From an uncultured Clostridia bacterium (GTDB lineage Bacteria; Bacillota; Clostridia; Christensenellales; Borkfalkiaceae), in the NCBI GenBank assembly GCA_946637575.1, contig CAMPBJ010000001.1, forward strand, positions 1 through 19,587: DNA of 19,587 nucleotides, read 5' to 3'. The position numbers and the translations under genes were made by a program. Under the pieces are notes generated by a model that had not been told where the DNA came from, did no database searches, and saw only the letters and a program-made list of their open reading frames with translations. Position 1 is the stretch's first letter. Each line of letters opens with the position of its first letter. Positions 1 to 7,660 of the stretch are shown one piece after another.

Positions 1-111
1 TTTAATAATTCTGTAAATCGCCCAAATAATGTCGAGAGCGGGAATACAGAGGATAATTTTGACGATAAGAGGCAAATCGTCCATTGCGCTGATAAATCCG
101 TTTTTTGCCAT
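1..111 (-). CDS. Small membrane protein, N-terminal part (runs off window edge)
   Basis: The minus strand reads an ATG at 111-109 followed by 37 open codons up to the window edge. The visible product starts MAKNGFISAMDDLPLIVKII and continues with a hydrophobic stretch (about residues 17-34) typical of a single membrane segment. An AAAGGAG ribosome binding site lies about 7 nt upstream of the ATG (around 119-126), and a TATAAT-like -10 box is seen on the minus strand at 149-144 with no convincing -35. The short polar N-terminus followed by a hydrophobic helix suggests a tiny integral membrane protein. The family is not recognised and no function is proposed. It is divergent from the tRNA gene. 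Confidence 0.6.
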   Translation of the reverse strand, partial: MAKNGFISAMDDLPLIVKIILCIPALDIIWAIYRIIK

Positions 112-221
112 AAGAAAATCTCCTTTATTTTTTTATTACTTATATTATACTACTTTAAAACGAAAAATAAATAGGTAAAAACAAATTTTTTTTAATTTTT
201 TTGTATATCGTTAAAATAAAG

Positions 222-250
222 TTGCAAATTTAAGGAAAATATATTACAAT
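222..250 (+). promoter_or_regulatory. Sigma-A promoter of tRNA-Ser
   Basis: A -35 hexamer TTGCAA (222-227) and a -10 hexamer TACAAT (245-250) are separated by exactly 17 nt. The predicted start site near 257 leaves a short 5' leader before the mature tRNA at 272. Confidence 0.7.
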
Positions 251-271
251 AATGAGCGGACTGAAAAACAC

Positions 272-359
272 GGAGAGGTGTCAGAGTGGTCTAATGTGCC
301 CGCTTGGAAAGCGAGTATAGTGAAAGCTATCGGAGGTTCGAATCCTCTCCTCTCCGCCA
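272..359 (+). tRNA. tRNA-Ser (anticodon GGA), CCA encoded
   Basis: The acceptor stem GGAGAGG (272-278) pairs perfectly with CCTCTCC (349-355), followed by discriminator G356 and encoded CCA (357-359). The T-arm has GGAGG and loop TTCGAAT (337-343). The anticodon loop TTGGAAA (304-310) gives anticodon GGA at 306-308, which reads UCC/UCU serine codons. A long variable arm (ATAG 317-320 pairing with CTAT 327-330) is the class II hallmark of tRNA-Ser. One oddity: the anticodon stem CCCGC/GCGAG (299-303/311-315) contains a C300-A314 mismatch, which would be C-G or T-A in a regular stem. The rest of the fold is intact, so it is probably functional. Confidence 0.96.
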
Positions 360-396
360 AAATACCCCTATCGACTTCTGTCGGTGGGGGTATTTT
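359..396 (+). terminator. Long hairpin directly after tRNA-Ser
   Basis: AAAATACCCC (359-368) pairs with GGGGTATTTT (387-396), and the stem continues inside as TATCGAC/GTCGGTG with G-U pairs. This gives about 17 bp closed by a 4-nt loop (376-379). The stem starts at the A of the encoded CCA, so this is the natural terminator or processing hairpin of the tRNA transcript. The 3' arm ends in TTTT but no longer U-run follows. Confidence 0.6.
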
Positions 397-550
397 CGTA
401 AAGTTAAAGGGAGAGGATTCGAAGGGAGCGTTAAAAAAAAGGTGGACACCCACCTTTTTTAGCGACTGACCGAAGCGTTTTGCAAAGCATCGGTTTGAGA
501 TTCCGTAATTTGCTTTGCAAAATGCAAGAAAAATCCTCTCCTCTCCGCCA
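360..550 (+). repeat. Tandem tRNA-flanking unit 1 (191 bp)
   Basis: This unit begins right after the CCA of tRNA-Ser and ends with a second copy (532-550) of the last 19 nt of the tRNA (first copy 341-359). It contains, in order: the 17-bp post-tRNA hairpin; an inverted copy of the tRNA T-arm (410-423 is the reverse complement of 337-350); GGATTCGAAGGGAGCG; a perfect hairpin with A-run and U-run (435-445/450-460); and an inverted repeat of about 15 bp built on TTTTGCAAAGCA (475-489 with 511-525). No credible coding sequence is present; the open frames across it are by-products of the tRNA sequence. The direct 19-nt repeat is what integration at a tRNA 3' end, or tandem duplication of its flank, would leave. 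Confidence 0.85.
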
Positions 551-747
551 AAATACCCCTATCGACTTTTGTCGTTAGGGGCATTTTCTGTAAGGTCGTT
601 GGATGGGATTCGAAGGGAGCGACGCCGAAGGCGGAAAAAGTTGCCTGTGGCAAGTTTTTAGCGACTGACCGAAGCGTTTTGCAAAGCATCACTCGTGCTT
701 TACTGTTTGCTTTGCAAAATGCAAGAAGAATCCTCTCCTCTCCGCCA
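551..747 (+). repeat. Tandem tRNA-flanking unit 2 (197 bp)
   Basis: This is a second, diverged copy of the preceding unit, ending in a third copy (729-747) of the 19-nt tRNA 3' end. It keeps the same order of parts: post-tRNA hairpin (550-587, now with mismatches), GGGATTCGAAGGGAGCG, a variable hairpin, the block TTTTTAGCGACTGACCGAAG, and the inverted repeat GCGTTTTGCAAAGCA/TGCTTTGCAAAATGC (674-688/708-722). In unit 1 the variable hairpin is AAAAAAGGTGG/CCACCTTTTTT. Here it is an unrelated AAAAAGTTGCC/GGCAAGTTTTT (635-659), preceded by a small CGCC/GGCG hairpin (623-633). The loop between the inverted repeats also differs. Structure is therefore kept while sequence changes. No gene is seen. 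Confidence 0.85.
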
Positions 748-752
748 AAAGG

Positions 753-800
753 GAATAATACGAACACCGACGATAATTCGGGGTTCGTATTATTCTTTTA
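753..800 (+). terminator. Strong intrinsic terminator after the repeat array
   Basis: GAATAATACGAAC (753-765) pairs with GTTCGTATTATTC (783-795). An inner CCGA/TCGG stem (767-770/778-781) and a 7-nt loop CGATAAT complete the hairpin, and TTTTA follows. The same hairpin, with one base changed in the outer stem, occurs at 17291-17331. The region from here to 893 has no gene; it holds only this hairpin and the terminator of the minus-strand operon. Confidence 0.8.
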
Positions 801-829
801 TAATGATTATTTCGGCGTGAAAATAGATA

Positions 830-869
830 GATAAAGAAAATAAATCCGGGCATATAATTGCTCGGATTT
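830..869 (-). terminator. Terminator of the fructan operon
   Basis: Just beyond the stop of the ATPase gene, AAATCCGGGC (842-851) and GCTCGGATTT (860-869) form a 10-bp inverted repeat with an 8-nt loop. On the minus-strand transcript one inner pair is an A-C mismatch. The 3' side runs into a U-rich ATTTTCTTTATC stretch. It is placed correctly to end the ten-gene operon. Confidence 0.6.
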
Positions 870-893
870 AAATTTAATAGTTTTTGAAACAGC

Positions 894-2156
894 TTAATTA
901 TTTTTATCTTCTTTTGCTTGATCCTTCGCCTTTTCTGCCTTTTTCTTTTTGCCGAAAAGTTTAGCGAACAGGCCTTTCTTTTCTTGTTCTATAATCGTAA
1001 CGTTGTCTTCGTCAAGCGATTTTGTCACTTCTATTTCTTCATATTCGCAATAGTCGGGGGTTATCGCTTTAGTAGTAGTTTCGTTAAAGAAGCGCGCGTA
1101 GGGATATTCAATAGCAACCTTAACAACGTCTTTTTCTTTTATTTCGTATTTATTCGGCACTTTCATTATTACGTCAATATCGCCGACTTTGCCGTGAACG
1201 TTAAGTATATCGCCTAATAATTCAACTATGCCTACTTTGATTTCAAATGCGGCGTCTTTAAACTGTGCAAAACGCTCGTCCTTTTCAAATATAAGATTTT
1301 CGGGACGAATACCGTATACAAACTTTTTCCCTTCGTAATTTTTAAGAAGTTCCTTTTGTTCCGGAAGCATTTTTACTTTTTGGTCGCTGCCCTTGATCGT
1401 GAACTCGCCGTTTTCCATTGTACCGTATAAAAAGTTCATAGCGGGCGTTCCTATAAATCCGGCAACGAAAAGATTTGCGGGATGATGATATACTTCGTTC
1501 GGCGTGCCTATCTGTTGAATAAATCCGTCTTTCATAACTACGATACGAGACGCCATCGTCATAGCTTCTATCTGGTCGTGAGTGACGTATATCGTGGTTG
1601 CGCCTACTTCTTCGTGTATACGTACTATCTCACTACGCATGGCAACACGGAGTTTTGCGTCTAAGTTCGACAAAGGTTCGTCCATTAAGAAAACCTTCGG
1701 CCTTCTTACTATCGAACGCCCGAGCGCAACTCTCTGCCTCTGACCGCCGGAAAGATTACGCGGTTTTCTGTCAAGATAAGGCGTTAACCTTAAAATTGCG
1801 GCCGCTTCCTGAACTCTTCTGTTTATTTCGTCCTTGGGTACTTTACGCAGTTTCAATGCGTATGCCATGTTGTTATAAACGGTCATTTGCGGGTATAACG
1901 CATATGATTGGAATACCATCGCTATATCTCTGTCTTTCGGCGCGGCATTGTTCATGAGTTTACCGTCTATGTACAACTCGCCGTAAGTTATCTCTTCTAA
2001 CCCCGCAACCATTCTTAACGTAGTTGATTTTCCGCAACCGGAAGGCCCTACGAATACAATAAATTCACCGTCCTGAATATCTATGTTGAAATCGTGAACG
2101 GAGTGAACTCCACCGTCATAAATCTTGTTTACGTTGACTAATTTAACGCTCGCCAT
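894..2156 (-). CDS. UgpC/MsmK-type sugar ABC transporter ATPase
   Basis: This is the ATP-hydrolysing subunit of a carbohydrate importer, acting at the cytosolic face of the membrane. Visible motifs are Walker [10 protein letters not shown] (residues 37-45), the Q-loop in [10 protein letters not shown] (81-90), signature LSGGQ (135-139), Walker B with MDE (158-160), the D-loop NLDA and H193 of the switch. After about residue 235 comes the TOBE/OB-fold regulatory region seen in MalK, UgpC and MsmK proteins. It is the last gene of the operon and starts one base after the fructokinase stop, so it is translationally coupled. Family members are usually about 365-370 aa. This one has roughly 50 extra residues, acidic then ending [17 protein letters not shown], a lysine-rich, partly amphipathic tail. 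LplB-type importers often borrow a shared ATPase from elsewhere, so a linked one is notable. Confidence 0.95.
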   Translation of the reverse strand: MASVKLVNVNKIYDGGVHSVHDFNIDIQDGEFIVFVGPSGCGKSTTLRMVAGLEEITYGELYIDGKLMNNAAPKDRDIAMVFQSYALYPQMTVYNNMAYALKLRKVPKDEINRRVQEAAAILRLTPYLDRKPRNLSGGQRQRVALGRSIVRRPKVFLMDEPLSNLDAKLRVAMRSEIVRIHEEVGATTIYVTHDQIEAMTMASRIVVMKDGFIQQIGTPNEVYHHPANLFVAGFIGTPAMNFLYGTMENGEFTIKGSDQKVKMLPEQKELLKNYEGKKFVYGIRPENLIFEKDERFAQFKDAAFEIKVGIVELLGDILNVHGKVGDIDVIMKVPNKYEIKEKDVVKVAIEYPYARFFNETTTKAITPDYCEYEEIEVTKSLDEDNVTIIEQEKKGLFAKLFGKKKKAEKAKDQAKEDKNN

Positions 2157-2157
2157 C

Positions 2158-3117
2158 TCATTTTACCGCCTTTTCAATATTTTCTTTGTTGCCCATGGCC
2201 GCTATCGCACCATGGCTCATCGTTGTATACGCTCCGCATTTACACGCGAAGTCGAGTATTTTACCTAAATATTCTTTAATTGTATCTAAACTGTTCGGCG
2301 TTGCCCCTTTTTCCATCAGTTCGGAAATAAATCCTCCGAAACAGGAATCGCCAGCGCCCGTAGTGTCAACGGCCTTTACTTTGTACCCGCCGTTTTCGGC
2401 AATCAATTCGCCTTTATAATAAACCTTCGCTCCCTTTGCTCCGTCGGTTAAAAGCAGTATCTTTAACCCGCCTTTACATATCTCTTTTACCGCTTCTTCT
2501 CCGCAAAGATCGGTTATAAACTCTAACTCGTCTACACCCACCTTTATAACGTCGGCATACGTTGCGAACTTACGAACGGTATTTTTCAGTTCATCTTTAT
2601 TTTCCCAAAGGTTAAACCGTAAGTTAGGATCGAAACACACTAACGCGCCCGATTCTTTTGCCTTATCGATAAGATACTTATGTGTCTTTCTGGAAACTTC
2701 GGTTTTCAGCGCTACGCTGCCGTATTCAAGTATATCGCCTTTATTAAACTTAACGTCTTTAAAGTCTGTTTCGTTTATATAAAGATCCGCAGCGGTGCGC
2801 CTATAAAAACTGAACTCCCGCTCTCCGCCTTCCAAAAAACTTACGAATGCCAGCGAAGTGTCGTGATCTTTACTCTGCGATATGTAAGAAACGTCCACAC
2901 CTTCAGCTTTTAGCGTGTCGATCAGAAAACTTCCGAAATCGTCCGCACCGACTTTTGTGAGATATGCGCTTTCCTTACCGAGCTTAGTCGCCTGAACGCA
3001 CACGTTCGCAGGTGCCCCGCCCGCTTTTTTAACAAATTCGGCCGTATCTTTCAGCGGCGATATCCCTACTGCTTGAAAATCTATAAGCAGTTCGCCCACA
3101 CAGTATAATTTACTCAT
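2158..3117 (-). CDS. PfkB-family sugar kinase, probable fructokinase
   Basis: This is a cytosolic ribokinase/PfkB-fold kinase of 319 aa, a normal length. It shows the N-terminal GELLIDF, the GGAPANV glycine motif (residues 33-39) of PfkB signature 1, and [13 protein letters not shown] near the C-terminus (251-263). That last motif holds the anion hole and catalytic base Asp257. The sequence style and its place next to two GH32-type glycosidases make fructose (to fructose 6-phosphate) the likely substrate; 2-keto-3-deoxygluconate or another ketose cannot be excluded. The start codon lies inside the end of the upstream GH32-like gene (8-nt overlap, ATGAGTAA), with a GGGAGTG ribosome site within that gene. 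The downstream ATPase follows after 1 nt. Confidence 0.9.
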   Translation of the reverse strand: MSKLYCVGELLIDFQAVGISPLKDTAEFVKKAGGAPANVCVQATKLGKESAYLTKVGADDFGSFLIDTLKAEGVDVSYISQSKDHDTSLAFVSFLEGGEREFSFYRRTAADLYINETDFKDVKFNKGDILEYGSVALKTEVSRKTHKYLIDKAKESGALVCFDPNLRFNLWENKDELKNTVRKFATYADVIKVGVDELEFITDLCGEEAVKEICKGGLKILLLTDGAKGAKVYYKGELIAENGGYKVKAVDTTGAGDSCFGGFISELMEKGATPNSLDTIKEYLGKILDFACKCGAYTTMSHGAIAAMGNKENIEKAVK

Positions 3118-4618
3118 AGAATTTCACTCCCTTAAAGGTAGATTCCGCGTCGTTTGAATAAAACGCAAAGTTTGACTTTGGCATATCCGTTATTCTCGCC
3201 GTCAAGGCGATTTCGCCGTTAAGATACGTCGTAATCAACTCGCCGTCGATAATTATATCTACATTGTACGTTGCGTTTTCTTCGAACGGAAAAGCGACTT
3301 GCGCCAGCGGTGAGCCGTAACGTAAGATATTTGAAACTCCGTTAAAACAAACCAATCTGTTGTTGTCGAGATCGAACGCTAATACAGCGCTTCCCAAACG
3401 GTTATCGTATAAACCGGAAATACCGAAAGTAAGACCTGCGTTGCCGGATAAATCTTTCGTTTCCAGCGTCATGGAAATGCGAGTGACGTTTTCGGAAAGT
3501 TTATCGAGACAATATGCCGTAAAACCTTCTCCGTCGAAGGTAAATTCCGTTGCGGCTTTTCCGTCTGACGTTTTATATGAAACCTTATGTGAGAAATAAT
3601 CTTTATAATTTTGCGGCATTACCGCGAACAATTCTCCGTTATCAGCTTGCCTTAATTCGTTCGTAACGAGATTTCCGCCCCAGTCGAATCCGCCCGAAGA
3701 ACCGCCAGTAAGTCTTGCGCACCAAGCAAACGCAAACAATTTATCGCCCGCCTTTTCTAGTCTGCCGGCATAGAAACCGCTTGCGTCTATACTGTCTCTT
3801 TCGAATTTTTGCCATGCGCCGTCGTGCGAAGTCTTATAACGGTAATGCGTTACCCTGTTATCGCCCTGTTCGCTATACGCTAAATAATAATAGCCGTTGT
3901 ATTCGATAAACGAAGGACATTCCATATTGTAAGAACCTTCGTCGTTAGTGAAAAAGTTATCTACAAACGCCCATTCCGATGAGGTTGCGTTTAAGTTTGT
4001 TGATGAGAACCTTCGTATAACCGCATTGCCGTAATCACGACTTGTAACTAACATGTAATACGTTGCATCGACCGAGTCGTAATAAACGTACGGATCACGG
4101 AAGTCGTTTTCATAACCGTAAAGCAAAAACTCTTCGTCTTTCACCCAGGTATTTTGACCATCGTTGCTCGTTGCGTGACGAACTACTTCGTTATACGGCA
4201 AGCCTTCGGATTGTCCGCTGTCGTTATGGCCGGTGTAGAAACAGTGATAAACGCCTTCCGCATCCTTTATAAACGACCCGGTACCGAGCGATGCATCGAC
4301 CGATGAAACGTTTTCTTCAAAATCGAGCGCAATGCCGTTATCAGTATAATGAATATAATCCGACGTGGATATGCGTGCTATCGGGTGGTAAAAAAGGCTG
4401 TTCGTACCTGTGCTGTTGCGTAAATGATAGATATTCATTACACCGTCGTCATAAAAAGGCATAACGTCGCCCATTGTGATAACGAGCGAATCTTCCGTAG
4501 AAGACGCGGGAAATACGTTTGCACCGCTCTGATCAATGACTGCCGTTCCCTTGGCGGAACACGCTGCCGTAAAACATAGCGATATAGCAATTACTATTAT
4601 GCTTAATAACTTTTTCAT
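3110..4618 (-). CDS. Surface lipoprotein, divergent GH32-like glycosidase
   Basis: This is a predicted extracellular enzyme of 502 aa anchored by a lipid. A signal peptide ends in the lipobox TAAC with Cys20. The middle is a five-bladed propeller of the GH32/GH43 type: FRDP (173-176, transition-state stabiliser D175) and ECPS (E233, acid/base) are clear. The usual WMNDPNG nucleophile motif is missing; in its place is MGDVMPFYDDG with D51 as the probable nucleophile. A C-terminal beta-sandwich (about 355-502) resembles the GH32 C-terminal or CBM66-like module. The likely role is cutting beta-fructan or fructo-oligosaccharide outside the cell. It overlaps the preceding GH32 gene by four bases (ATGA). 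The fold assignment is good; the substrate is inferred from the neighbours. Confidence 0.8.
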   Translation of the reverse strand: MKKLLSIIVIAISLCFTAACSAKGTAVIDQSGANVFPASSTEDSLVITMGDVMPFYDDGVMNIYHLRNSTGTNSLFYHPIARISTSDYIHYTDNGIALDFEENVSSVDASLGTGSFIKDAEGVYHCFYTGHNDSGQSEGLPYNEVVRHATSNDGQNTWVKDEEFLLYGYENDFRDPYVYYDSVDATYYMLVTSRDYGNAVIRRFSSTNLNATSSEWAFVDNFFTNDEGSYNMECPSFIEYNGYYYLAYSEQGDNRVTHYRYKTSHDGAWQKFERDSIDASGFYAGRLEKAGDKLFAFAWCARLTGGSSGGFDWGGNLVTNELRQADNGELFAVMPQNYKDYFSHKVSYKTSDGKAATEFTFDGEGFTAYCLDKLSENVTRISMTLETKDLSGNAGLTFGISGLYDNRLGSAVLAFDLDNNRLVCFNGVSNILRYGSPLAQVAFPFEENATYNVDIIIDGELITTYLNGEIALTARITDMPKSNFAFYSNDAESTFKGVKFYE

Positions 4619-5976
4619 TGTTTTTTACCTATTTCTTTTATTATTAGATTGAAGATATTTCCGCGTGTTTTAATGGAATAATCCCCTTCTATATAAATTC
4701 TGCTACTGATGACTTCTCTGCCGTTGTCGACGAAAACTTCGATACTCGAAACGTCTAACAGAATTCTTACGTCACAATCGACGAATCGCCCGTTCGTCTT
4801 TCTGATACATCCGTAAAGGTTGTTGCTTTTAGTCGTGTCAACGTATACTTCGCCGTCCTTTTTTACGCTTACGCTTCCGTTGCTGCCGAAAATCGTAATC
4901 TCTCCGTCACCTTTGAACTTAAAGCGTATATCCGAACATTTAGGAACTACACCGGTCTCTACGTCTACAAGATAACCGTCCAGGGTTTTAACGGGACTTT
5001 GGAAAATATCGCCGTCTTTTATAGTTATTTCTCTGGGGATTGAGAACGCACCTACCCAACCGTGATTTTTTTCATGAGTATAGTACTTTCTCTCCCACAT
5101 TTCCATCCAACCGATTATAATCGGCTTGTTCTCCCCGCGAATAAACTGCGGTGCGTAAAAGGCTTCGCCTTTATCGATTTCCTTTATGTAATCGACTTTC
5201 ATCAATCTGTTAGTAAAGTCTATTTCTCCTACTACGAATACGCTGGAGTTTACGTTCTTAAAATCGTTACCTCTCGGCAAAACCGAACATCCCGAAACTA
5301 CTAAAACGTCTTTATCGCCTATACGGAAATAACTGGGGCATTCGCCCATATTGCCTAACTCGTAAAAAGGACCTATCGTAAAATCGTAATGCAGTCTATC
5401 GGTAGATTTTCCGCTTAATACCACGATAACACCAGCATTTAGATTTACGTCCTTCCCTCCGACGAAAACGTAGTAAATATCTCCTATCTTTACCGGACAC
5501 GGATCGCGGAAGTCCGCTCTGCTCAAATTCTGCGGCAGATATTCGTTATCGAATACCTTAACACCCTTGTCAAAACTGAATCCGTTTTCAGATACGGCTT
5601 TATATACTTCTTCGCTTTTACCTTCTTCGGTTTCGATATGCAGAGTATAAAACGCATGTATCTTACCGTGGTGTTCTATCGCGCCGCCGGAATACGCGCT
5701 TGCGTTCTCCGTATCGGGCTTTAAGGCTACTCCGTCGTCCAAGTATTCTATCAGGTCGCTCGAAACAAAATGCCCCCAGCACATCTGCCCCGGTCTGCTC
5801 GCATAAGGGTTAAACTGATAATATAGATGATATCTACCCTTAAAATAGATTAAACCGTTCGGGTCGTTAAGCCAGCCTATCGGCGGCATCATATGATAAT
5901 TTAATCTGTATTCGTTGTTTACGGTTCTTTTGAACTGTGCGATGTAACTATTTGCTTGCCTTATCTTTTCAGTCAT
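4615..5976 (-). CDS. Cytosolic GH32 beta-fructosidase/sucrose hydrolase
   Basis: This is a glycoside hydrolase family 32 enzyme of 453 aa, typical length, without a signal peptide, so cytosolic. All family signatures are canonical: WLNDPNG (residues 35-41, nucleophile D38), YQFNPYAS (53-60), WGHFVSSDL (67-75), FRDP (156-159, D158) and ECPS (E212 acid/base). The C-terminal beta-sandwich carries the usual SSIEVFVDNG. It would release fructose from imported fructo-oligosaccharides or sucrose, feeding the kinase two genes downstream. A hydrolase for phosphorylated sucrose is unlikely because import here is by ABC transporter, not PTS. The start lies 16 nt after the upstream lipoprotein gene with a GAAGG-type ribosome site. 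The stop overlaps the next start (ATGA). Confidence 0.95.
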   Translation of the reverse strand: MTEKIRQANSYIAQFKRTVNNEYRLNYHMMPPIGWLNDPNGLIYFKGRYHLYYQFNPYASRPGQMCWGHFVSSDLIEYLDDGVALKPDTENASAYSGGAIEHHGKIHAFYTLHIETEEGKSEEVYKAVSENGFSFDKGVKVFDNEYLPQNLSRADFRDPCPVKIGDIYYVFVGGKDVNLNAGVIVVLSGKSTDRLHYDFTIGPFYELGNMGECPSYFRIGDKDVLVVSGCSVLPRGNDFKNVNSSVFVVGEIDFTNRLMKVDYIKEIDKGEAFYAPQFIRGENKPIIIGWMEMWERKYYTHEKNHGWVGAFSIPREITIKDGDIFQSPVKTLDGYLVDVETGVVPKCSDIRFKFKGDGEITIFGSNGSVSVKKDGEVYVDTTKSNNLYGCIRKTNGRFVDCDVRILLDVSSIEVFVDNGREVISSRIYIEGDYSIKTRGNIFNLIIKEIGKKQ

Positions 5977-5992
5977 TGAAATTTGCCTTCTG

Positions 5993-7660
5993 TCAGTTGT
6001 CGAGTTCGTTGTTTTTTAGACTTATTCTTATATCGCTTATTTCCACTGTTACGTCGTTGTTCGCTTGGTTCGCTATCGAGCCGAACTGCCATACAAGCGT
6101 GTAATTCCTATCGGAAGCGCTTCCGTTGCCGAAGAAAGTGTATATCGTATCTTCTTCCGAAAGCGTTACCTTGTGCCACATAAGCGTGGGATCCCAACCG
6201 CCAGCAACGGGCGCAGCTATTACCATTTCGATAGGCGCGGTCGCTTTCGCTTTAAACGATATTGCGTAATTGCTGCCGCTTCCCGAAATGAAAAACGTGG
6301 GACTGGTTATAGTATGTTCGTTATCTATATTAGAAAAACTGTTTATAACGTAAGTGAAATTACCCCTGTCCGAACTGAACGTGCAGTCGTATTTGTCGTT
6401 ATGGAATTCCGAGAAATCTTCAATCGCAAAGGTGTCTTTACCTGTCGGTTCGAGTTTTTCTTTCACGCTTAAATTCGAAAGCGTTATCGTATTTACAGCC
6501 GTGCCTGACTGAACGTATATCCATAAAGCGCCGGCAGTATTTTCTTCTACGGTTATCTCATTTTCTACTCTGCCGTCAGCAGGGGTATATACGGTTACGA
6601 ACTTGTGTTCGTTCCACTGTCCGCGTTGTATGATTACTTCGTAATCGTTATCATTGACACTTTCTACGTCAAATCCTATCGTATAACTTACGCCCGCTCT
6701 TAATTGAATATCCGTATTGATAAACATACCGCCGCGCCAAATATCCGCGCACGTATCGGTTATCTCTAAACGTGCGGCTTCTCCGCCGTTTTCCGACCAA
6801 GCGTTGCCCTTTAAATTATTGTTTCCGTTATCGTTATCTATTCTCGGGACAACTCTGCCGATAAAGCTGAAATCTTCCGCAAGTTCCACGAGTTTGCCCG
6901 CTTCCTGCGGATACTCGTATTCGACACCCGTGACAACCCATTGAACGTCGCCAAGTCCACCGAAACATATCGCTATTTCTACGTTGCGGTCTTCCTCGTC
7001 ACCTGTATTCCAAACCGTATGTTTGAAAGTCAAAACATTTTCGCCTTCGCTAACCGACATTTCGGCACAGTCTTCACCGTCCGCAGTCGCCTTTATTTTA
7101 CCTGAAACGTTTGACGTTAGTTTGTATATGAAAGTGTATTCTAAATCTGTTTTCAAATTATAGGAACGGAGAAGTTTCATATCCTCCGCAATCTCTCCGC
7201 CGGTTGCGTTTATCACAAAACTGCCGTTGATCATTCCGCATTTTTCTACCGTCGCCACACCTTCCGTTTCCACAGAAAATCCTTCCGGCATAACGAAAGT
7301 TTTATATACTTCACGGTCTACGACATCGACGTAGGATTTTTTCTGCGACGTTCTGCCTTTGCTATCCGTTATCTTATAATTTACGGTGTATTCGCCGACT
7401 TCGGTAAACGTAGCGTAGCCGTTTTTCACTTGCACTTCGGGTGAAACGGTTATGTCAAGCTGCGGCGTAATATCGCCGTCTTCAACGTCAAGCGCCGCAA
7501 TACCGTCGAGAAAATCCACAGTAGTGTTCACAATGCACTGAATATCCTTTATGCCCACCAAAGAAGGCGCTTTATTAGTGCCGGTTTGCGCCGAACTCGT
7601 ACAGCCGGCCAGCATTACCGCACCCGTTAAAAGCAATATCATTATCTTCGTTTTTTTCAT
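5993..7660 (-). CDS. Lipoprotein with Ig-like and CBM-like domains
   Basis: This is a secreted lipoprotein of 555 aa. The signal peptide ends LAGC (Cys20). Residues about 32-113 look like a bacterial Ig-like domain of the DUF5011/Cry22-like type (typical VEDGDITPQL, then GEYTVNYKITDSKGRTS). It is followed by about three beta-rich jelly-roll-like segments (about 118-258, 259-405, 415-555) resembling carbohydrate-binding modules of the CBM4/9 style, with motifs such as AGVSYTIGFDVE and YAISFKAKA. No catalytic motif is seen. In this operon it is best read as a surface glycan-binding protein that holds fructan near the importer. This is an inference; the binding specificity cannot be seen. It overlaps the upstream DUF624 gene by four bases. 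Confidence 0.75.
   Translation of the reverse strand: MKKTKIMILLLTGAVMLAGCTSSAQTGTNKAPSLVGIKDIQCIVNTTVDFLDGIAALDVEDGDITPQLDITVSPEVQVKNGYATFTEVGEYTVNYKITDSKGRTSQKKSYVDVVDREVYKTFVMPEGFSVETEGVATVEKCGMINGSFVINATGGEIAEDMKLLRSYNLKTDLEYTFIYKLTSNVSGKIKATADGEDCAEMSVSEGENVLTFKHTVWNTGDEEDRNVEIAICFGGLGDVQWVVTGVEYEYPQEAGKLVELAEDFSFIGRVVPRIDNDNGNNNLKGNAWSENGGEAARLEITDTCADIWRGGMFINTDIQLRAGVSYTIGFDVESVNDNDYEVIIQRGQWNEHKFVTVYTPADGRVENEITVEENTAGALWIYVQSGTAVNTITLSNLSVKEKLEPTGKDTFAIEDFSEFHNDKYDCTFSSDRGNFTYVINSFSNIDNEHTITSPTFFISGSGSNYAISFKAKATAPIEMVIAAPVAGGWDPTLMWHKVTLSEEDTIYTFFGNGSASDRNYTLVWQFGSIANQANNDVTVEISDIRISLKNNELDN

Noticed and set aside
341..747. Possible CRISPR-like array
   Set aside because: Only three 19-nt repeats with spacers near 175 bp that are themselves alike; no cas genes. 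The repeat is the tRNA 3' end.
244..767. Short open frames across the tRNA and repeat units on both strands
   Set aside because: They follow the tRNA and its repeated 3' end, have no ribosome sites, and their conserved peptide pieces are translations of tRNA sequence.
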